A DNA stretch of 64,000 bases, taken from Terriglobia bacterium (lineage in GTDB: Bacteria; Acidobacteriota; Terriglobia; Acidiferrales; UBA7541). Below are positions 40,666 to 49,639 of the stretch, piece by piece; within the stretch, counting starts at the first letter, position 1, and every line of letters begins with the position of its first letter. The notes below the pieces were generated by a model that worked only from the letters and a program-made list of their open reading frames with translations, was not told the origin of the DNA and did no database searches. The stretch covers positions 41,641 through 105,640 of the forward strand of contig JAIQFB010000017.1 of the NCBI GenBank assembly GCA_020073485.1, read 5' to 3'. A program made the translations under genes and the position numbers.

Positions 40666-41337
40666 CTATTGCAGCGAAACGATGGGATGAAGCGGGCCGC
40701 TGGCCACGCGGCGGTATTTTTCGGTAACGCGGCGGATGTAGTTCTGCGTCTCGCGGTAGGGAGGAGCGGCGCGGAATTGCGTGACGCGTTCGGGGCCGGC
40801 ATTGTAGGCGGCCAGCGCCAGCGCCAGGTCGCCGTTATAGCGCAGCAGTAATTCCTTCAGGTAACGCGTGCCGGCGTCGATATTCTGCGCCGGATCGAAC
40901 ACGTTGGTGACGCCGAAGCGCGCCGCCGTTTCCGGCATCAGCTGCATCAACCCGCGTGCCGATTTCCAGGAAACCGCGTTGGGATTGAAATTGGATTCGA
41001 CGGCAATCACGCTGGCGACCAATTCCGGAGCCACGCCGTGCGCGCGCGCCGAAGCCGCCACGAAATTCGCGTAGGGAATATCCAGCAATTTCACCTTCAC
41101 CGGCAGGAACGTGTCCTCCGGGTCTATGCGCACCAGCGCGTCGGCCGGAATTTCCAGCGTCCCGCCGGACATGGTCAGGCGGACGGTATCTCCCAGTTGT
41201 TCGTAGCCGGTGATGTGAATGCGCTGGCCGGACTGCAGGACCGCGTATTCGGCGCGTGCGTCGGTCGCCAGCGCCGCGACCATCGCAAGGGCGACGAAAG
41301 CCCATCCGGCCGAAGATCGCTTTGTCCTGCGCCTCAC
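40666..41337 (-). CDS. Lytic transglycosylase (SLT family)
   Basis: 223 residues from GTG 41337. Signal peptide (WAFVALAMVAALATDARA), then a short SH3-like or LysM-like beta region (VLQSGQRIHITGYEQLGDTV), then the goose-lysozyme/SLT catalytic domain with Glu in VIAVESNFNP, followed by SARGLMQLMPETAARFGV and ALAAYNAGP. Cleaves peptidoglycan glycan strands to open the wall, and enzymes of this kind often help insert pili or secretion systems. Starts one base after the HAD phosphatase stop, so co-transcribed; convergent with the pil operon. Confidence 0.93.
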   Translation of the reverse strand: MRRRTKRSSAGWAFVALAMVAALATDARAEYAVLQSGQRIHITGYEQLGDTVRLTMSGGTLEIPADALVRIDPEDTFLPVKVKLLDIPYANFVAASARAHGVAPELVASVIAVESNFNPNAVSWKSARGLMQLMPETAARFGVTNVFDPAQNIDAGTRYLKELLLRYNGDLALALAAYNAGPERVTQFRAAPPYRETQNYIRRVTEKYRRVASGPLHPIVSLQ

Positions 41338-41338
41338 G

Positions 41339-42178
41339 TCACATCGCTCCCAGCGCGTAGGCCTCGATCGCCGCGGCCACGCCGCCTTCGCCGTTGCTGA
41401 GCGTCTCGCGCCAGCCCAGCGATTTGAGTTCCGGCACGCTATTTCCCATCACCACGGGCAGCCCCGCGTAGTGCAGCATCTCGAGGTCGTTGTGGTTGTC
41501 GCCGATGGCCATGACGTCCTCGCGCGACCATCCTCGCCGGCGCACCCATTCGGCCAGCGTCGACCCCTTCGAGCAGCCCGGGGGGATGACGTCCACCATG
41601 CCGAAGTCGCGATTCTGATATATGGTCGCCGCGAGCGAATACTCGGAGGAAAACGGCGACCCTGAGAGAAGCGATTCCACGGTTTTGGCCTGCTGCACCG
41701 ATCCGGTGAACATGATTTGAATCGGGTCTTCGGTAAGGCATTCGTGCAGCGGAGACATTTCGGCGATGAACTCGCGATTGCGGTGAAAATAGGGGCCCCG
41801 CAGGGGATCGTCCCAGTCGATGCGCTCAAAAATCAGTTGGTTTTCGCCCGGCCGGTTAAAGCAGACCGAGGGCATTTCCCGGAATTCGAAGGTGGCATCC
41901 AGGACTCGGCGCGCAACGCCGCGCGGCAGCAGGCGCACGAGCTGCGTTTCTCCCGCGCTGGATTTCACCATGGCGCCGTTGTTCACGATCATGGTCAACG
42001 GGCAAGGGAATTGCCGGGCGATGGGCATGGCAAAGTCGTAGCGGCGCCCGGTGACCAGCGCGATTTCAATCCCGCGCGCGGCAGCCTCGGCCACGGCCCT
42101 CCGGTTGCTTTCCGGCAAACGGGAACGATCGTCGAGCAGCGTGCCGTCAATATCGAGCGCAATCAGGCGTACAGGCAT
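41339..42178 (-). CDS. Cof-type HAD-IIB phosphatase
   Basis: 279 residues. HAD motif I LDIDGTLLDD at the N-terminus, motif II in VTGRRYDF, motif III Lys in CSKGSTLAEW and motif IV GDNHNDLEML. The C2B cap between them is typical of Cof/YidA phosphatases acting on sugar phosphates or cofactors such as FMN and PLP. The exact substrate is not readable. Its stop is one base from the lytic transglycosylase GTG. Confidence 0.93.
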   Translation of the reverse strand: MPVRLIALDIDGTLLDDRSRLPESNRRAVAEAAARGIEIALVTGRRYDFAMPIARQFPCPLTMIVNNGAMVKSSAGETQLVRLLPRGVARRVLDATFEFREMPSVCFNRPGENQLIFERIDWDDPLRGPYFHRNREFIAEMSPLHECLTEDPIQIMFTGSVQQAKTVESLLSGSPFSSEYSLAATIYQNRDFGMVDVIPPGCSKGSTLAEWVRRRGWSREDVMAIGDNHNDLEMLHYAGLPVVMGNSVPELKSLGWRETLSNGEGGVAAAIEAYALGAM

Positions 42179-42246
42179 CTATGTATTTTACCGCGACTCG
42201 CCGTCCGGCAGCCAGTTTCCTGAAGTACAGGTGTGTTCCCGGAGCA

Positions 42247-42672
42247 TCAAGAACGGGGCCGGAACAGGTGGAATAATCTTGAAAATACGGAGGGAGATTC
42301 CGGCGAAGGAACCTGGGCCATCGCGCGCACGGAAGGGCCGCTTTCATGCCCGCGGGCGTCCACGGAAGTCACGTAGTAGGCGTAGGTCCGCCCCGCTTCG
42401 ACGCTGGTGTCCTGAAACGTAGTCACGGTGAGCGGCTTGCTATTTAATTTTTCACCTACTGGCCCCGGCAGGGAATCGCGGAATACGTTGTAACCCACAA
42501 CGCGGGATGATTCGCCCGGCGCCCAGGAAACCGTGACGGAATGCGGCTTGGCGTGCGCCTCGATCTCGGCGTCGCGCCGCGAACTCCCGCACCCCGCGAG
42601 GAGCAGGGCGACGCTCAGAAACAGGAATCCGGTATACCAGGAGATTGCCGCAGGCTGTGATGAGTTTTTCAT
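42247..42672 (-). CDS. Putative lipoprotein with fibronectin type III domain
   Basis: 141 residues from ATG 42672, ribosome site weak (a GTG two codons upstream is possible). N-terminal signal with lipobox LLLAGC, so probably membrane-anchored. Residues ~40-125 form one Fn3 beta sandwich: SVTVSWAPGESSRVVGYNVFRD, then TSVEAGRTYAYYVTSVDARGHES. Fn3 domains mediate binding; the partner is unknown. Upstream of the HAD gene on the same strand, just downstream of the tRNA. Confidence 0.78.
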   Translation of the reverse strand: MKNSSQPAAISWYTGFLFLSVALLLAGCGSSRRDAEIEAHAKPHSVTVSWAPGESSRVVGYNVFRDSLPGPVGEKLNSKPLTVTTFQDTSVEAGRTYAYYVTSVDARGHESGPSVRAMAQVPSPESPSVFSRLFHLFRPRS

Positions 42673-42722
42673 GGGCACGGCCGCGAGGATTATACATGCG
42701 CCCATTGTGGGGCGGAAAAATT

Positions 42723-42796
42723 TGGTGGAGGCTACGGGAATCGAACCCGTGTCTGTTCGTTGCGAACGAACTATTCTCCCGCTGAACTAAGCCCCC
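42723..42796 (-). tRNA. tRNA-Ala (anticodon CGC)
   Basis: The minus strand folds as a full cloverleaf: acceptor GGGGGCT/AGCCTCC with one G-T pair, D-stem GTTC/GAAT, anticodon stem GTTCG/CGAAC with loop TTCGCAA (anticodon CGC, reading GCG alanine), T-arm ACGGG-TTCGATT-CCCGT, discriminator A and encoded CCA. 74 bases including CCA. Confidence 0.95.
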
Positions 42797-42886
42797 AGGT
42801 TGTGGTGGAGATTTTAGCAGGGCGCGGCGCGGATTCCAAACGCAGCGCGCAGAAAGAATTATGGAAGTTCACGTAGTAGCGGAGAA

Positions 42887-44500
42887 CTACTGCTGTTGCA
42901 CGCCAATCCCGCCGGAGCGCTGCGCGATAATTTTGCGGGCATTATCGTACAGGGCCCTCGCCTGCGGCAGCGATTCGACGGCTTTCTGAAGCTGCGCGTC
43001 TTCTTCCAGGTCGACCTTGTAGCCTTCGGTCAGGCCGAACACGGAAATAAAAGCTTCCTTCTTGATTTCGCGCTTGATCCAGGAAAGATTGTCGGCGATG
43101 TCGGCGTCCGTGTAAGGGACCTTTTCCCTATTCAGGTATTTCGTGAAGGTCTTCATCACGCTTTCATCGGCCGTAAAGTCCTTGGTCACTTCCGGCTTCG
43201 ATCCCAGGAAATACGTGGTGAATCCGCCGACGCCGCCCTGGTAGGCGAAGAACACGTTGTGCCGCAGCAGCGATTCCTGGAACGGATCGAGCTTGGCGGG
43301 CTCAACAGGCACGTCCGGCGTGATCCCGCCGCCGCCGGTAACCTGGCGGCCGCTGTCGGTCAGCTTGACTTCGGTGGGCGCCGGATTCTTGTGGTTGTAG
43401 AGATAGTCGTACAGGGAAGTGTCCTTGTAATCGCGCTGGATCAGGCGGCCGCTGGGCGTGTAATACCGCGCCGTGGTCAGCGCCAGGCCCGTGTTCTCGC
43501 TCAGGCCGGAGACGGTCTGCACCAGGCCCTTGCCGAAACTCTGCTCGCCGACGACCAGGCCGCGATCATGATCCTGAATCGCGCCGGTAACGATTTCCGA
43601 AGCGGAGGCTGAACCGCCATTGACGATGACAACCAGGGGAACGGTGACGCCGCGATTCCCGCGCACGGCGTAATAGCGGCGTTCCTGCGACGCGCGGCCG
43701 TGGTGAGAAACGATCAGCTGGTTCTTGTCCAGGAACATGTCGGAAACGGCCACGGCTTCATTCAGCAGGCCGCCGGGATTTCCGCGCAAGTCCAGAACCA
43801 GGCCGTCGAGCTTGGTCGCATCGAGTTGCTTGAGCGCCTCGGAAAGCTCGGGGTCGGTGGTCTCATTGAACCCGGAAAGCTTGATGTAGCCGATATCGGA
43901 CTTCAGCAGAAATGCGATATCCACCGAGCGCTTGGGAATTTCGTCGCGGGTAACCGTGAAATTCAGGTTGTCTTCATACCCCACGCGCTGCATGGTGATG
44001 TGCACGACCGTGCCTTTGGGGCCCTTCAGCATGTCGGCAACTTCCGAGGTGCTGAGGCCCTCGGCGCTCTTGCCATCGACAGCGAAAATTTTATCGCCGG
44101 GACGAATGCCGGCGCGGAACGCCGGTGCTCCCGGCATGGGCGCGAGCACGTACGTGAAAGTATCCTTGGGCACGATAGTCATGCCGACGCCGTAGTAGCG
44201 GCCGCGCTGGTCCTCGCGCAGGTTGGCGTAGGCGCGGGGGTCAAAGAAACTGGAGTGCGGGTCGAGCACACGCAGCATTCCGGGGATCGCGCCCGAATAC
44301 AGCGCGTGGTCAGGGTCCACCGGCGTGGCGTAATTTTTCTGAACTACGGAAAGCACGCGCGTGAAGGACTTTACCGAGTCCTCCAGCGTATTGACGTCCG
44401 AGGACGTTGCGCGCACCGAGGGGCCGTAGATCCCGCCCAGTACCGCGGAGACGACCAAAACTGTTACGACGAGTAGCGCTCCACGCCTCTCAACCTGCAT
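42887..44500 (-). CDS. S41 family C-terminal processing peptidase
   Basis: 537 residues from ATG 44500 with GAGG nearby. Signal anchor (ALLVVTVLVVSAVLGGIYG), PDZ domain (~110-195, with MPGAPAFRAGIRPGDKIFAVDGKS), then the tail-specific protease core with catalytic Ser in NGGSASASEIV and Lys in FGKGLVQT. A C-terminal helical region of ~110 residues follows. Acts in the periplasm on protein C-termini, as CtpA/Prc do. Divergent from tatA/B. Confidence 0.94.
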   Translation of the reverse strand: MQVERRGALLVVTVLVVSAVLGGIYGPSVRATSSDVNTLEDSVKSFTRVLSVVQKNYATPVDPDHALYSGAIPGMLRVLDPHSSFFDPRAYANLREDQRGRYYGVGMTIVPKDTFTYVLAPMPGAPAFRAGIRPGDKIFAVDGKSAEGLSTSEVADMLKGPKGTVVHITMQRVGYEDNLNFTVTRDEIPKRSVDIAFLLKSDIGYIKLSGFNETTDPELSEALKQLDATKLDGLVLDLRGNPGGLLNEAVAVSDMFLDKNQLIVSHHGRASQERRYYAVRGNRGVTVPLVVIVNGGSASASEIVTGAIQDHDRGLVVGEQSFGKGLVQTVSGLSENTGLALTTARYYTPSGRLIQRDYKDTSLYDYLYNHKNPAPTEVKLTDSGRQVTGGGGITPDVPVEPAKLDPFQESLLRHNVFFAYQGGVGGFTTYFLGSKPEVTKDFTADESVMKTFTKYLNREKVPYTDADIADNLSWIKREIKKEAFISVFGLTEGYKVDLEEDAQLQKAVESLPQARALYDNARKIIAQRSGGIGVQQQ

Positions 44501-44692
44501 CTCGTCCTCGCTTTCCCGTGCCTTGCCACATTTCACGATAGTATAGCATAGAGCCTGAATTGACACCCCTTGCGGTGTCCACTATGATTCCACCTGAGCA
44601 TCAAGCTGAACACTAGGGGCGGTTCCGTCGATTTCTCTAAAGAATCGCGGAAACTATCTGCGTTTGAACCAAAAAGGCATAGAGTACTACCC

Positions 44693-45109
44693 ATGTTAAG
44701 CTTCCCGCATCTGGTCGTCCTGTTCGTCATTGCCCTGGTGATATTCGGGCCCCAGAAGCTGCCGGAATTGGCGCGCATGCTGGGCAAGGCGACCGCGGAA
44801 TTTCGTAAGATGACCAATGATTTCCGGTATGCGCTGGAAGATGAAGTGCGCGAACTGGAACGCCAGACCCGGATACGCGAAGAGGAGGCTGCGGCTGCTG
44901 CGCGCGCCGCGCTGCCGGCCTCGGCCCCGGTCCCGGCTCCTGCGCCTCCGGAGGGGGCCGTGGAGCGCGGCGCCCCGGCGATGCAGGAATTGGGACACGT
45001 CCTCCCGGAATCGTTGCCGGCGCCGGCTCCGGAAACCGCTCCCGAAACGCCCCAACAAGCCGTGACCGCACCGGACGAGAAACCTTCTGATGACCACACC
45101 GCAGTCTGA
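44693..45109 (+). CDS. Sec-independent translocase TatA/TatB-type component
   Basis: 138 residues. Single N-terminal membrane helix (FPHLVVLFVIALVIF), the hinge FGPQKLPELAR, then an amphipathic helix and a charged/Ala-Pro-rich tail. Length and the long acidic-basic helix favour TatB, though only one TatA-family gene is next to tatC here. Moves folded Tat substrates, such as the FMN oxidase at 15067. Its end overlaps tatC by 20 bases. Confidence 0.9.
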   Translation: MLSFPHLVVLFVIALVIFGPQKLPELARMLGKATAEFRKMTNDFRYALEDEVRELERQTRIREEEAAAAARAALPASAPVPAPAPPEGAVERGAPAMQELGHVLPESLPAPAPETAPETPQQAVTAPDEKPSDDHTAV

Positions 45110-45899
45110 CCCGTCTACAACCACGCCCGAGCAGGAGCCGGGCGGCAAGATGTCGTTTTTCGAGCACCTGGTCGATCTGCGCAAACGCCTGATTAACTCG
45201 GCGGCGGCCATCGCCATCGGCGCCTTCATCGGCGTGAGCGTCTCGCAAAAAGTCATCGGCTTCATTTCGCGCCCCATGCAGGAGGCTCTGCGCCGACAGC
45301 ATCTGGACGACAAGCTGATCTACACCAGCCCAGCCGGGCTGATTAATATCATCATCACGTTCGGCATTTACATCGGCGTTGTTCTGGCCGCGCCGTACGT
45401 TTTGTACCAGGTGTGGCTGTTCATCGCGCCCGGCCTGTACAAGCACGAACGCAAGGCCGTGACCACGTTTATTTTTTCCTCTCTGTTTCTATTTCTGGCG
45501 GGCATTTCGTTCGGCTACTTTATCATGCTGCCGTACATGCTGGATTTCCTGACCAGTTTTCAAGGCCCGTTCAAACCGCTGATCAGCATCAACGAATATT
45601 TCGATTTCATTTTTATCGTGCTGCTCGGTCTGGGCGTGATTTTTGAGTTGCCCGTGCTGATTTTCTTCCTGGCGCTGTTCAACATCGTGACGCCGAAATT
45701 TCTGTGGAAGAACCTGCGCTACGCCATCCTGATCATCGCGGTCATCGCCGCGATCGTCACGCCCACGCCCGACGCCACCACCATGCTGGTATTCATGGCG
45801 CCAATGATCATTCTTTACTTTGTGGGCATCGGCGTCGCGGCCATGGTCGTGCGGAACAAGGCCAAGCAGGCGGCCATCGCCAATCAGGGGGTGCGCTAA
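45090..45899 (+). CDS. tatC: Sec-independent protein translocase TatC
   Basis: 269 residues with six membrane segments. Family motifs: FFEHLVDLRKRL near the N-terminus (the conserved Glu of the twin-arginine receptor site), PYVLYQVWLFIAPGLYKHERK and NLRYAILIIAVIAAIVTPTPD. Starts inside the end of the tatA/B gene, so the two are translated together. The N-terminus has a 20-residue polar extension. Confidence 0.96.
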   Translation: MTTPQSDPSTTTPEQEPGGKMSFFEHLVDLRKRLINSAAAIAIGAFIGVSVSQKVIGFISRPMQEALRRQHLDDKLIYTSPAGLINIIITFGIYIGVVLAAPYVLYQVWLFIAPGLYKHERKAVTTFIFSSLFLFLAGISFGYFIMLPYMLDFLTSFQGPFKPLISINEYFDFIFIVLLGLGVIFELPVLIFFLALFNIVTPKFLWKNLRYAILIIAVIAAIVTPTPDATTMLVFMAPMIILYFVGIGVAAMVVRNKAKQAAIANQGVR

Positions 45900-45905
45900 A
45901 AGCGT

Positions 45906-46877
45906 ATGCGAAAGTATCGAGCGAGCCTCGGCGTGGTGATTTCGGCGATTTTATTTCTAGCCGCCTGCGGGCATTCCTCACCTTCCACTGACGCGGCCCA
46001 GAGCGGCCCGTCTCCGCAAGCCCCCGCCTTTCCTCCCGCTCCGCCCGCGGAAACCACCGGGGGATTTGACGGCGCGCGCGCCTACAAGCACGTCGAGCAG
46101 CTCGTGGCCATCGGCCCGCACTCGGCCGGAACCGAGGGAATCCGCCGCGCCCAGGCCTACATCATCGGGCAACTGAAAAGTTTCGGCTGCGCCGTCGAAG
46201 AGCAGGATTTTCACGCCGACACGCCCATCGGCGACGTGGCCATGAAGAATATCGTGGCCAAGGCGCCGTCGACGAGCCCGAACATTGTCATCTATGCGTC
46301 GCACTACGATTCCAAGCGCCTCGATAATTTTGTCGGCGCAAACGACGGCGGCTCGAGCACGGGCGTGCTGCTCGAGCTAGCGCGCTTGCTCTGTGCCCGG
46401 AAAAACGGCGTGGCCCCCTGGCTGGTATTTTTCGACGGTGAGGAAGCGTTCAATTTTAATTGGGTCGATCCCGACCACACCTACGGCAGCGGGGAGATGG
46501 CCGCGCGGCTCTCGCTTTCCGGCGAACTGCATCGCGTGAAGGCCCTGATCCTGGTCGATATGGTCGGCCCCACGAATCCGCTCTTCCGTCGCGAATCGAA
46601 TTCCACGCCGTGGCTGACGGAACTGGTGTGGTCCACGGCGGCGCGCCTTGGCTACGGAAAGATCTTCGACAACAGCATGAATGCCATCGAAGATGACCAC
46701 ATTCCGTTCCTTCAGCGCGACGTGCCGTCCACCGACATCATCGATTTCGAGAGCCCGGTGATGGAGTACTGGCACAACAACAAGGACACACTCGATAAAG
46801 TCGATCCCCGCACCCTGGCGATCACCGGCCACGTGCTGATCGCCACGGTTCCGGAGTTGGAGAAGAAATTTAAGTAA
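45906..46877 (+). CDS. M28-family lipoprotein, glutaminyl-peptide cyclotransferase-like
   Basis: 323 residues, ATG six bases after tatC. Signal with lipobox LAAC, so probably an exported lipoprotein. M28 zinc-site motifs: YASHYDSK (His, Asp), GANDGGSSTGVLLELA (Asp), FFDGEEAFNF (Glu) and DDHIPFL, as in bacterial and animal glutaminyl cyclases; W-rich sequences match QC more than aminopeptidases. Either N-terminal glutamine cyclization or aminopeptidase activity is possible. Probably co-transcribed with the tat genes. Confidence 0.87.
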   Translation: MRKYRASLGVVISAILFLAACGHSSPSTDAAQSGPSPQAPAFPPAPPAETTGGFDGARAYKHVEQLVAIGPHSAGTEGIRRAQAYIIGQLKSFGCAVEEQDFHADTPIGDVAMKNIVAKAPSTSPNIVIYASHYDSKRLDNFVGANDGGSSTGVLLELARLLCARKNGVAPWLVFFDGEEAFNFNWVDPDHTYGSGEMAARLSLSGELHRVKALILVDMVGPTNPLFRRESNSTPWLTELVWSTAARLGYGKIFDNSMNAIEDDHIPFLQRDVPSTDIIDFESPVMEYWHNNKDTLDKVDPRTLAITGHVLIATVPELEKKFK

Positions 46878-46918
46878 GCGAGCCCTGCCGCCGGTATTTG
46901 CTAGAAACTCGAAATGCC

Positions 46919-47010
46919 GTCATTTCGAGGCATGTTTTTCGCCGAGGAATCCCTCTTCGATTGTGGCGCAGGAAAAGAAGGAGGGATTCCTCACTTCGTT
47001 CGGAATGACG
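46919..47010. repeat. Long GTCATTYCGAG...CGGAATGAC hairpin repeat, copy A
   Basis: GTCATTTCGAGG...GAGGAATCCCTCTTCGATTG pairs with AAGGAGGGATTCCTC...CGGAATGAC. About 92 bases, an imperfect long hairpin. Same family as 49489-49593 and 56810-56889. Confidence 0.75.
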
Positions 47011-47063
47011 ACGAGTTTCTTGCGGGGCATGAATCCTGCCCTGCCAAAAGCACCAAAAGCGAT

Positions 47064-47336
47064 TCAACTCAAAAGACCGCGCTTGACGGAAACGAGTCCT
47101 TGAATCACGGTGCAGTAAAAAATCCAGTTCACCAGAAACATCAGGGAGTAGCCGAGAGTGCTATTGAATCTGTGCAGCAGGGACGCCTGCATCCAGTTCG
47201 CGATCACCACGCCCGGCAGGCCGAATACGCCGGCCCAGATCCCGGGAGTCGTGTGCAGGCCGTACGTGCGTGCGATGAACGCCAACGTGGCCGTCCAGGC
47301 AACTGCCAGAGCCAGCGCCGAGAGAATAATTTTCAT
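47064..47336 (-). CDS. Small hypothetical membrane protein (90 aa)
   Basis: ATG 47336 preceded by AAAGGTG six bases away. Three hydrophobic stretches (IILSALALAVAWTATLAFIA, GIWAGVFGLPGVVIANWM and YSLMFLVNWIFYCTVIQGLV) suggest a small integral membrane protein. I recognise no family. Codon use looks ordinary for the window. Convergent with the peptidase gene upstream, divergent from aroB. Confidence 0.6.
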   Translation of the reverse strand: MKIILSALALAVAWTATLAFIARTYGLHTTPGIWAGVFGLPGVVIANWMQASLLHRFNSTLGYSLMFLVNWIFYCTVIQGLVSVKRGLLS

Positions 47337-47442
47337 GGAAACACCTTTACCAGCATACCTCAACTGAAATGGAAGGCGCCGAATGTGGGCAGGAACGGCT
47401 TTGTTGGTCTCGGCGATCCGCCAATTGTGTTACATTTTTCAG

Positions 47443-47464
47443 GCGGGCTCCAAGTAGAGCCCGC
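47443..47464. repeat. Single GCGGGCTCCAAGTAGAGCCCGC hairpin upstream of aroB
   Basis: Same 22-base unit as the tandem copies at 27730-27784, again preceded by TTTTTC and followed by AC. It lies 31 bases before the aroB start, so in the aroB leader. Confidence 0.8.
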
Positions 47465-47494
47465 ACCGTTTTCATTCGCGGAAATGCGAGCCAA

Positions 47495-48613
47495 ATGAAA
47501 AAAATCAGTGTCCGAGCAGCGAAGGGGAAGTACGACGTGCTTGTGGGTCGAGGCGCGCTCGGGCATTTGCCGCATGTCATTGCAAAAGTCGGCGAGGGCA
47601 AAGCTGTGTTCGTGATTTCCTCGCCTCGCGTGTGGCGGCACTGTGGCACGCGCATCGAAAAGATTCTGGGACACTCGCGCCGCAAAACGATCTTGATGGA
47701 CGACGCCGAAACCGCGAAAAATCTCTCCACCGTGGAACGCGCTTGCCGGGATCTAGTGCGCGCCGGGGCCGACCGCCGCGCGTTGGTGATCGCGGTGGGC
47801 GGAGGAGTGGTCGGCGACGTGGCCGGATACGTCGCGGCGAGTTACGCGCGCGGGATTGGCGTGGTGCATATTCCCACCACCGTGGTCGCGCAGGTCGACA
47901 GCGCGCTCGGCGGAAAGACGGGAGTGAATCTTCCGGAAGGCAAGAACCTGGTCGGCGCGTTTTACCCGCCGCAAGCCGTGCTGGCCGATCCGGATATTCT
48001 CGCAACACTTCCGTCGCGGGAATTCCGCTCCGGGATATATGAAATCATCAAATACGGCGTGATCGGCGACGTCAAACTGTTCCGGTTCCTCGAAGACGGC
48101 ATGGAAAAACTGCTGCGCCGGGATTCCGCCGCCCTTCAGTTTGTGATCGAGCGCTCGGTCGCGCAGAAAGCGCGCGTCGTTTCCGAGGATGAGCACGAAT
48201 CCGGTTTGCGCGAAATTCTGAACTACGGCCATACGTTCGCCCATGCGCTCGAAAGCGTGACGCGCTACCGCAAATATCTGCACGGCGAAGCCGTTGGTTG
48301 GGGCATGATCGCCGCGGCGAAACTGGCCGTGGCCGAGGGAATATTTTCGGCGCGCGACGCGGAACGCGTGATGCGATTGACGCGCTCGGTCGGCCCGCTT
48401 CCCGCGTGGCCGGCTGTGCCCCCGGCGCGCCTGGTCGCGGCCATGCAAGCGGATAAGAAAACGCGCGCCGGCCGTTTGCGCTTCGTGCTGCCCGAACGGA
48501 TCGGCAAAGTCCGCTGCGGCGTCGAGGTGGCCGCCGATAATCTCCTGCGCGTACTGCGCGAGTGCGCCGCCCCTCAGACAGTAACCCAAGCTTCCGCAGG
48601 TCCCCGGAGATGA
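47495..48613 (+). CDS. aroB: 3-dehydroquinate synthase
   Basis: 372 residues from ATG 47495 (KKISVRAAKGKYDVLVGRG). Converts DAHP to 3-dehydroquinate, second step of the shikimate pathway, using NAD and a divalent metal. NAD-binding AVGGGVVGDVAGYVA, substrate loop HIPTTVVAQVDSALGGKTGVN and metal-binding NYGHTFAHALE are intact. The stop overlaps the menG start as ATGA, coupling aromatic precursor supply to menaquinone synthesis. A hairpin repeat sits in the leader. Confidence 0.96.
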   Translation: MKKISVRAAKGKYDVLVGRGALGHLPHVIAKVGEGKAVFVISSPRVWRHCGTRIEKILGHSRRKTILMDDAETAKNLSTVERACRDLVRAGADRRALVIAVGGGVVGDVAGYVAASYARGIGVVHIPTTVVAQVDSALGGKTGVNLPEGKNLVGAFYPPQAVLADPDILATLPSREFRSGIYEIIKYGVIGDVKLFRFLEDGMEKLLRRDSAALQFVIERSVAQKARVVSEDEHESGLREILNYGHTFAHALESVTRYRKYLHGEAVGWGMIAAAKLAVAEGIFSARDAERVMRLTRSVGPLPAWPAVPPARLVAAMQADKKTRAGRLRFVLPERIGKVRCGVEVAADNLLRVLRECAAPQTVTQASAGPRR

Positions 48614-49371
48614 CGCAGGCATCGCAGCGCGGTCTTCCCGGGACACGGCCCGATGGCGTCACCGACGAAAGCGAGGCCGCTGCCCACGTCCGTGAAATGT
48701 TCGGCCGCATCGCCCCCCGGTACGACCTGCTGAATCATCTTCTTTCGCTCGACGTCGATAAAATGTGGCGCCGGCGCGTGGCGAAACGATTCCGCGCGAT
48801 CCTGCGCGATCCGCAAGCACGCGTCCTCGACCTTTGCTGTGGCACTGGAGACCTTGCGTTTGCGTTTCGCAAGCAATCGCCGCAAGGTGCGCAAATCACC
48901 GGCTCCGATTTTGTGCCGGAGATGCTTGTTCGCGCGCGCGCCAAAGCCGCCGCATCCGACGCAAAAGTGGAATTCGTCGAAGCCGATGCGCTGGCGCTGC
49001 CGTTCTCCGCAGACAGCTTCGATCTGGTTTCCTGCGCGTTCGGGTTTCGCAATCTCGTGAATTACGAGCGCGGGCTGCGGGAAATTCACCGCGTTCTCAC
49101 GCCCGGAGGATCGGCGGCGATTCTGGAATTCGCGGAGCCGCCGGGTAAGCTGTTCGGCGCGCTGTACCGGTTCTATTTCCGTAACGTGTTGCCGCGGCTG
49201 GGTGGATGGATTTCCGGGAACGCGTCGGCGTATTCATACTTACCGCGGTCGGTGAGCAAGTTTCCGTCCCCCGAATTGCTGCAAGAAGAGTTTCAGCGAG
49301 CAGGATTTTCCGATGTTCAATTCAAGCGATGGACGGGCGGGATCGTGACACTGCATACAGGGCGAAAGTAG
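48610..49371 (+). CDS. menG: Demethylmenaquinone/ubiquinone methyltransferase (UbiE/MenG)
   Basis: 253 residues from ATG 48610, overlapping the aroB stop by four bases. SAM-binding motif I VLDLCCGTGDLAFAF, UbiE signature 1 YDLLNHLLSLDVDKMWRR and signature 2 RVLTPGGSAAILEFAEP. Methylates demethylmenaquinone (or the ubiquinone precursor) in the last step of quinone synthesis. Coupling to aroB and the suspected phylum favour menaquinone. The stop is embedded in a GGCTGAAGCC repeat. Confidence 0.93.
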   Translation: MTQASQRGLPGTRPDGVTDESEAAAHVREMFGRIAPRYDLLNHLLSLDVDKMWRRRVAKRFRAILRDPQARVLDLCCGTGDLAFAFRKQSPQGAQITGSDFVPEMLVRARAKAAASDAKVEFVEADALALPFSADSFDLVSCAFGFRNLVNYERGLREIHRVLTPGGSAAILEFAEPPGKLFGALYRFYFRNVLPRLGGWISGNASAYSYLPRSVSKFPSPELLQEEFQRAGFSDVQFKRWTGGIVTLHTGRK

Positions 49372-49448
49372 GACAGGCTTCAGCCTGTCTGGTCTTTGCG
49401 GTCGTCACGTCAGCAAACCAAAACCCGACAGGCTGAAGCCTGTCCTGC
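49368..49448. repeat. Paired GGCTTCAGCC / GGCTGAAGCC repeat
   Basis: GTAGGACAGGCTTCAGCCTGTC and, 45 bases on, GACAGGCTGAAGCCTGTCCTGC are inverted copies of one another, so the whole segment can fold as one large hairpin after menG. Confidence 0.7.
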
Positions 49449-49488
49449 ATCATTTCGGTTGCCCTCGCGGCCCCACAAAAAAAGCGTC

Positions 49489-49593
49489 GTCATTCCGAGC
49501 GAAGCGAGGAATCCCTCCTCGATTGTGCCACGAGAAAAGAAGGAGGGATTCCGCGCGGAGTTTACCCCGGTCCCCTCCGGGACCCGGAATGAC
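49489..49593. repeat. Long GTCATTCCGAG...CGGAATGAC hairpin repeat, copy B
   Basis: GTCATTCCGAGCGAAGCGAGGAATCCCTCCTCG pairs with AAGGAGGGATTCC...CGGAATGAC, with a ~20-base insertion (ACCCCGGTCCCCTCCGGG) on one arm. It lies between the convergent menG and sigma-54 regulator genes. Confidence 0.75.
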
Positions 49594-49639
49594 GATGTGT
49601 GGTTGGGAAGCGTGTGGTTGAGCTGCGGGTGAAACGAAT

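Noticed and set aside
46914..47498. Plus-strand open frame of 194 codons before aroB
   Set aside because: It runs through a hairpin repeat and the antisense of a small membrane-protein gene; no start signal or domain.
49396..49632. Open frame of 78 codons after menG
   Set aside because: It consists almost entirely of the two repeat families in that gap.
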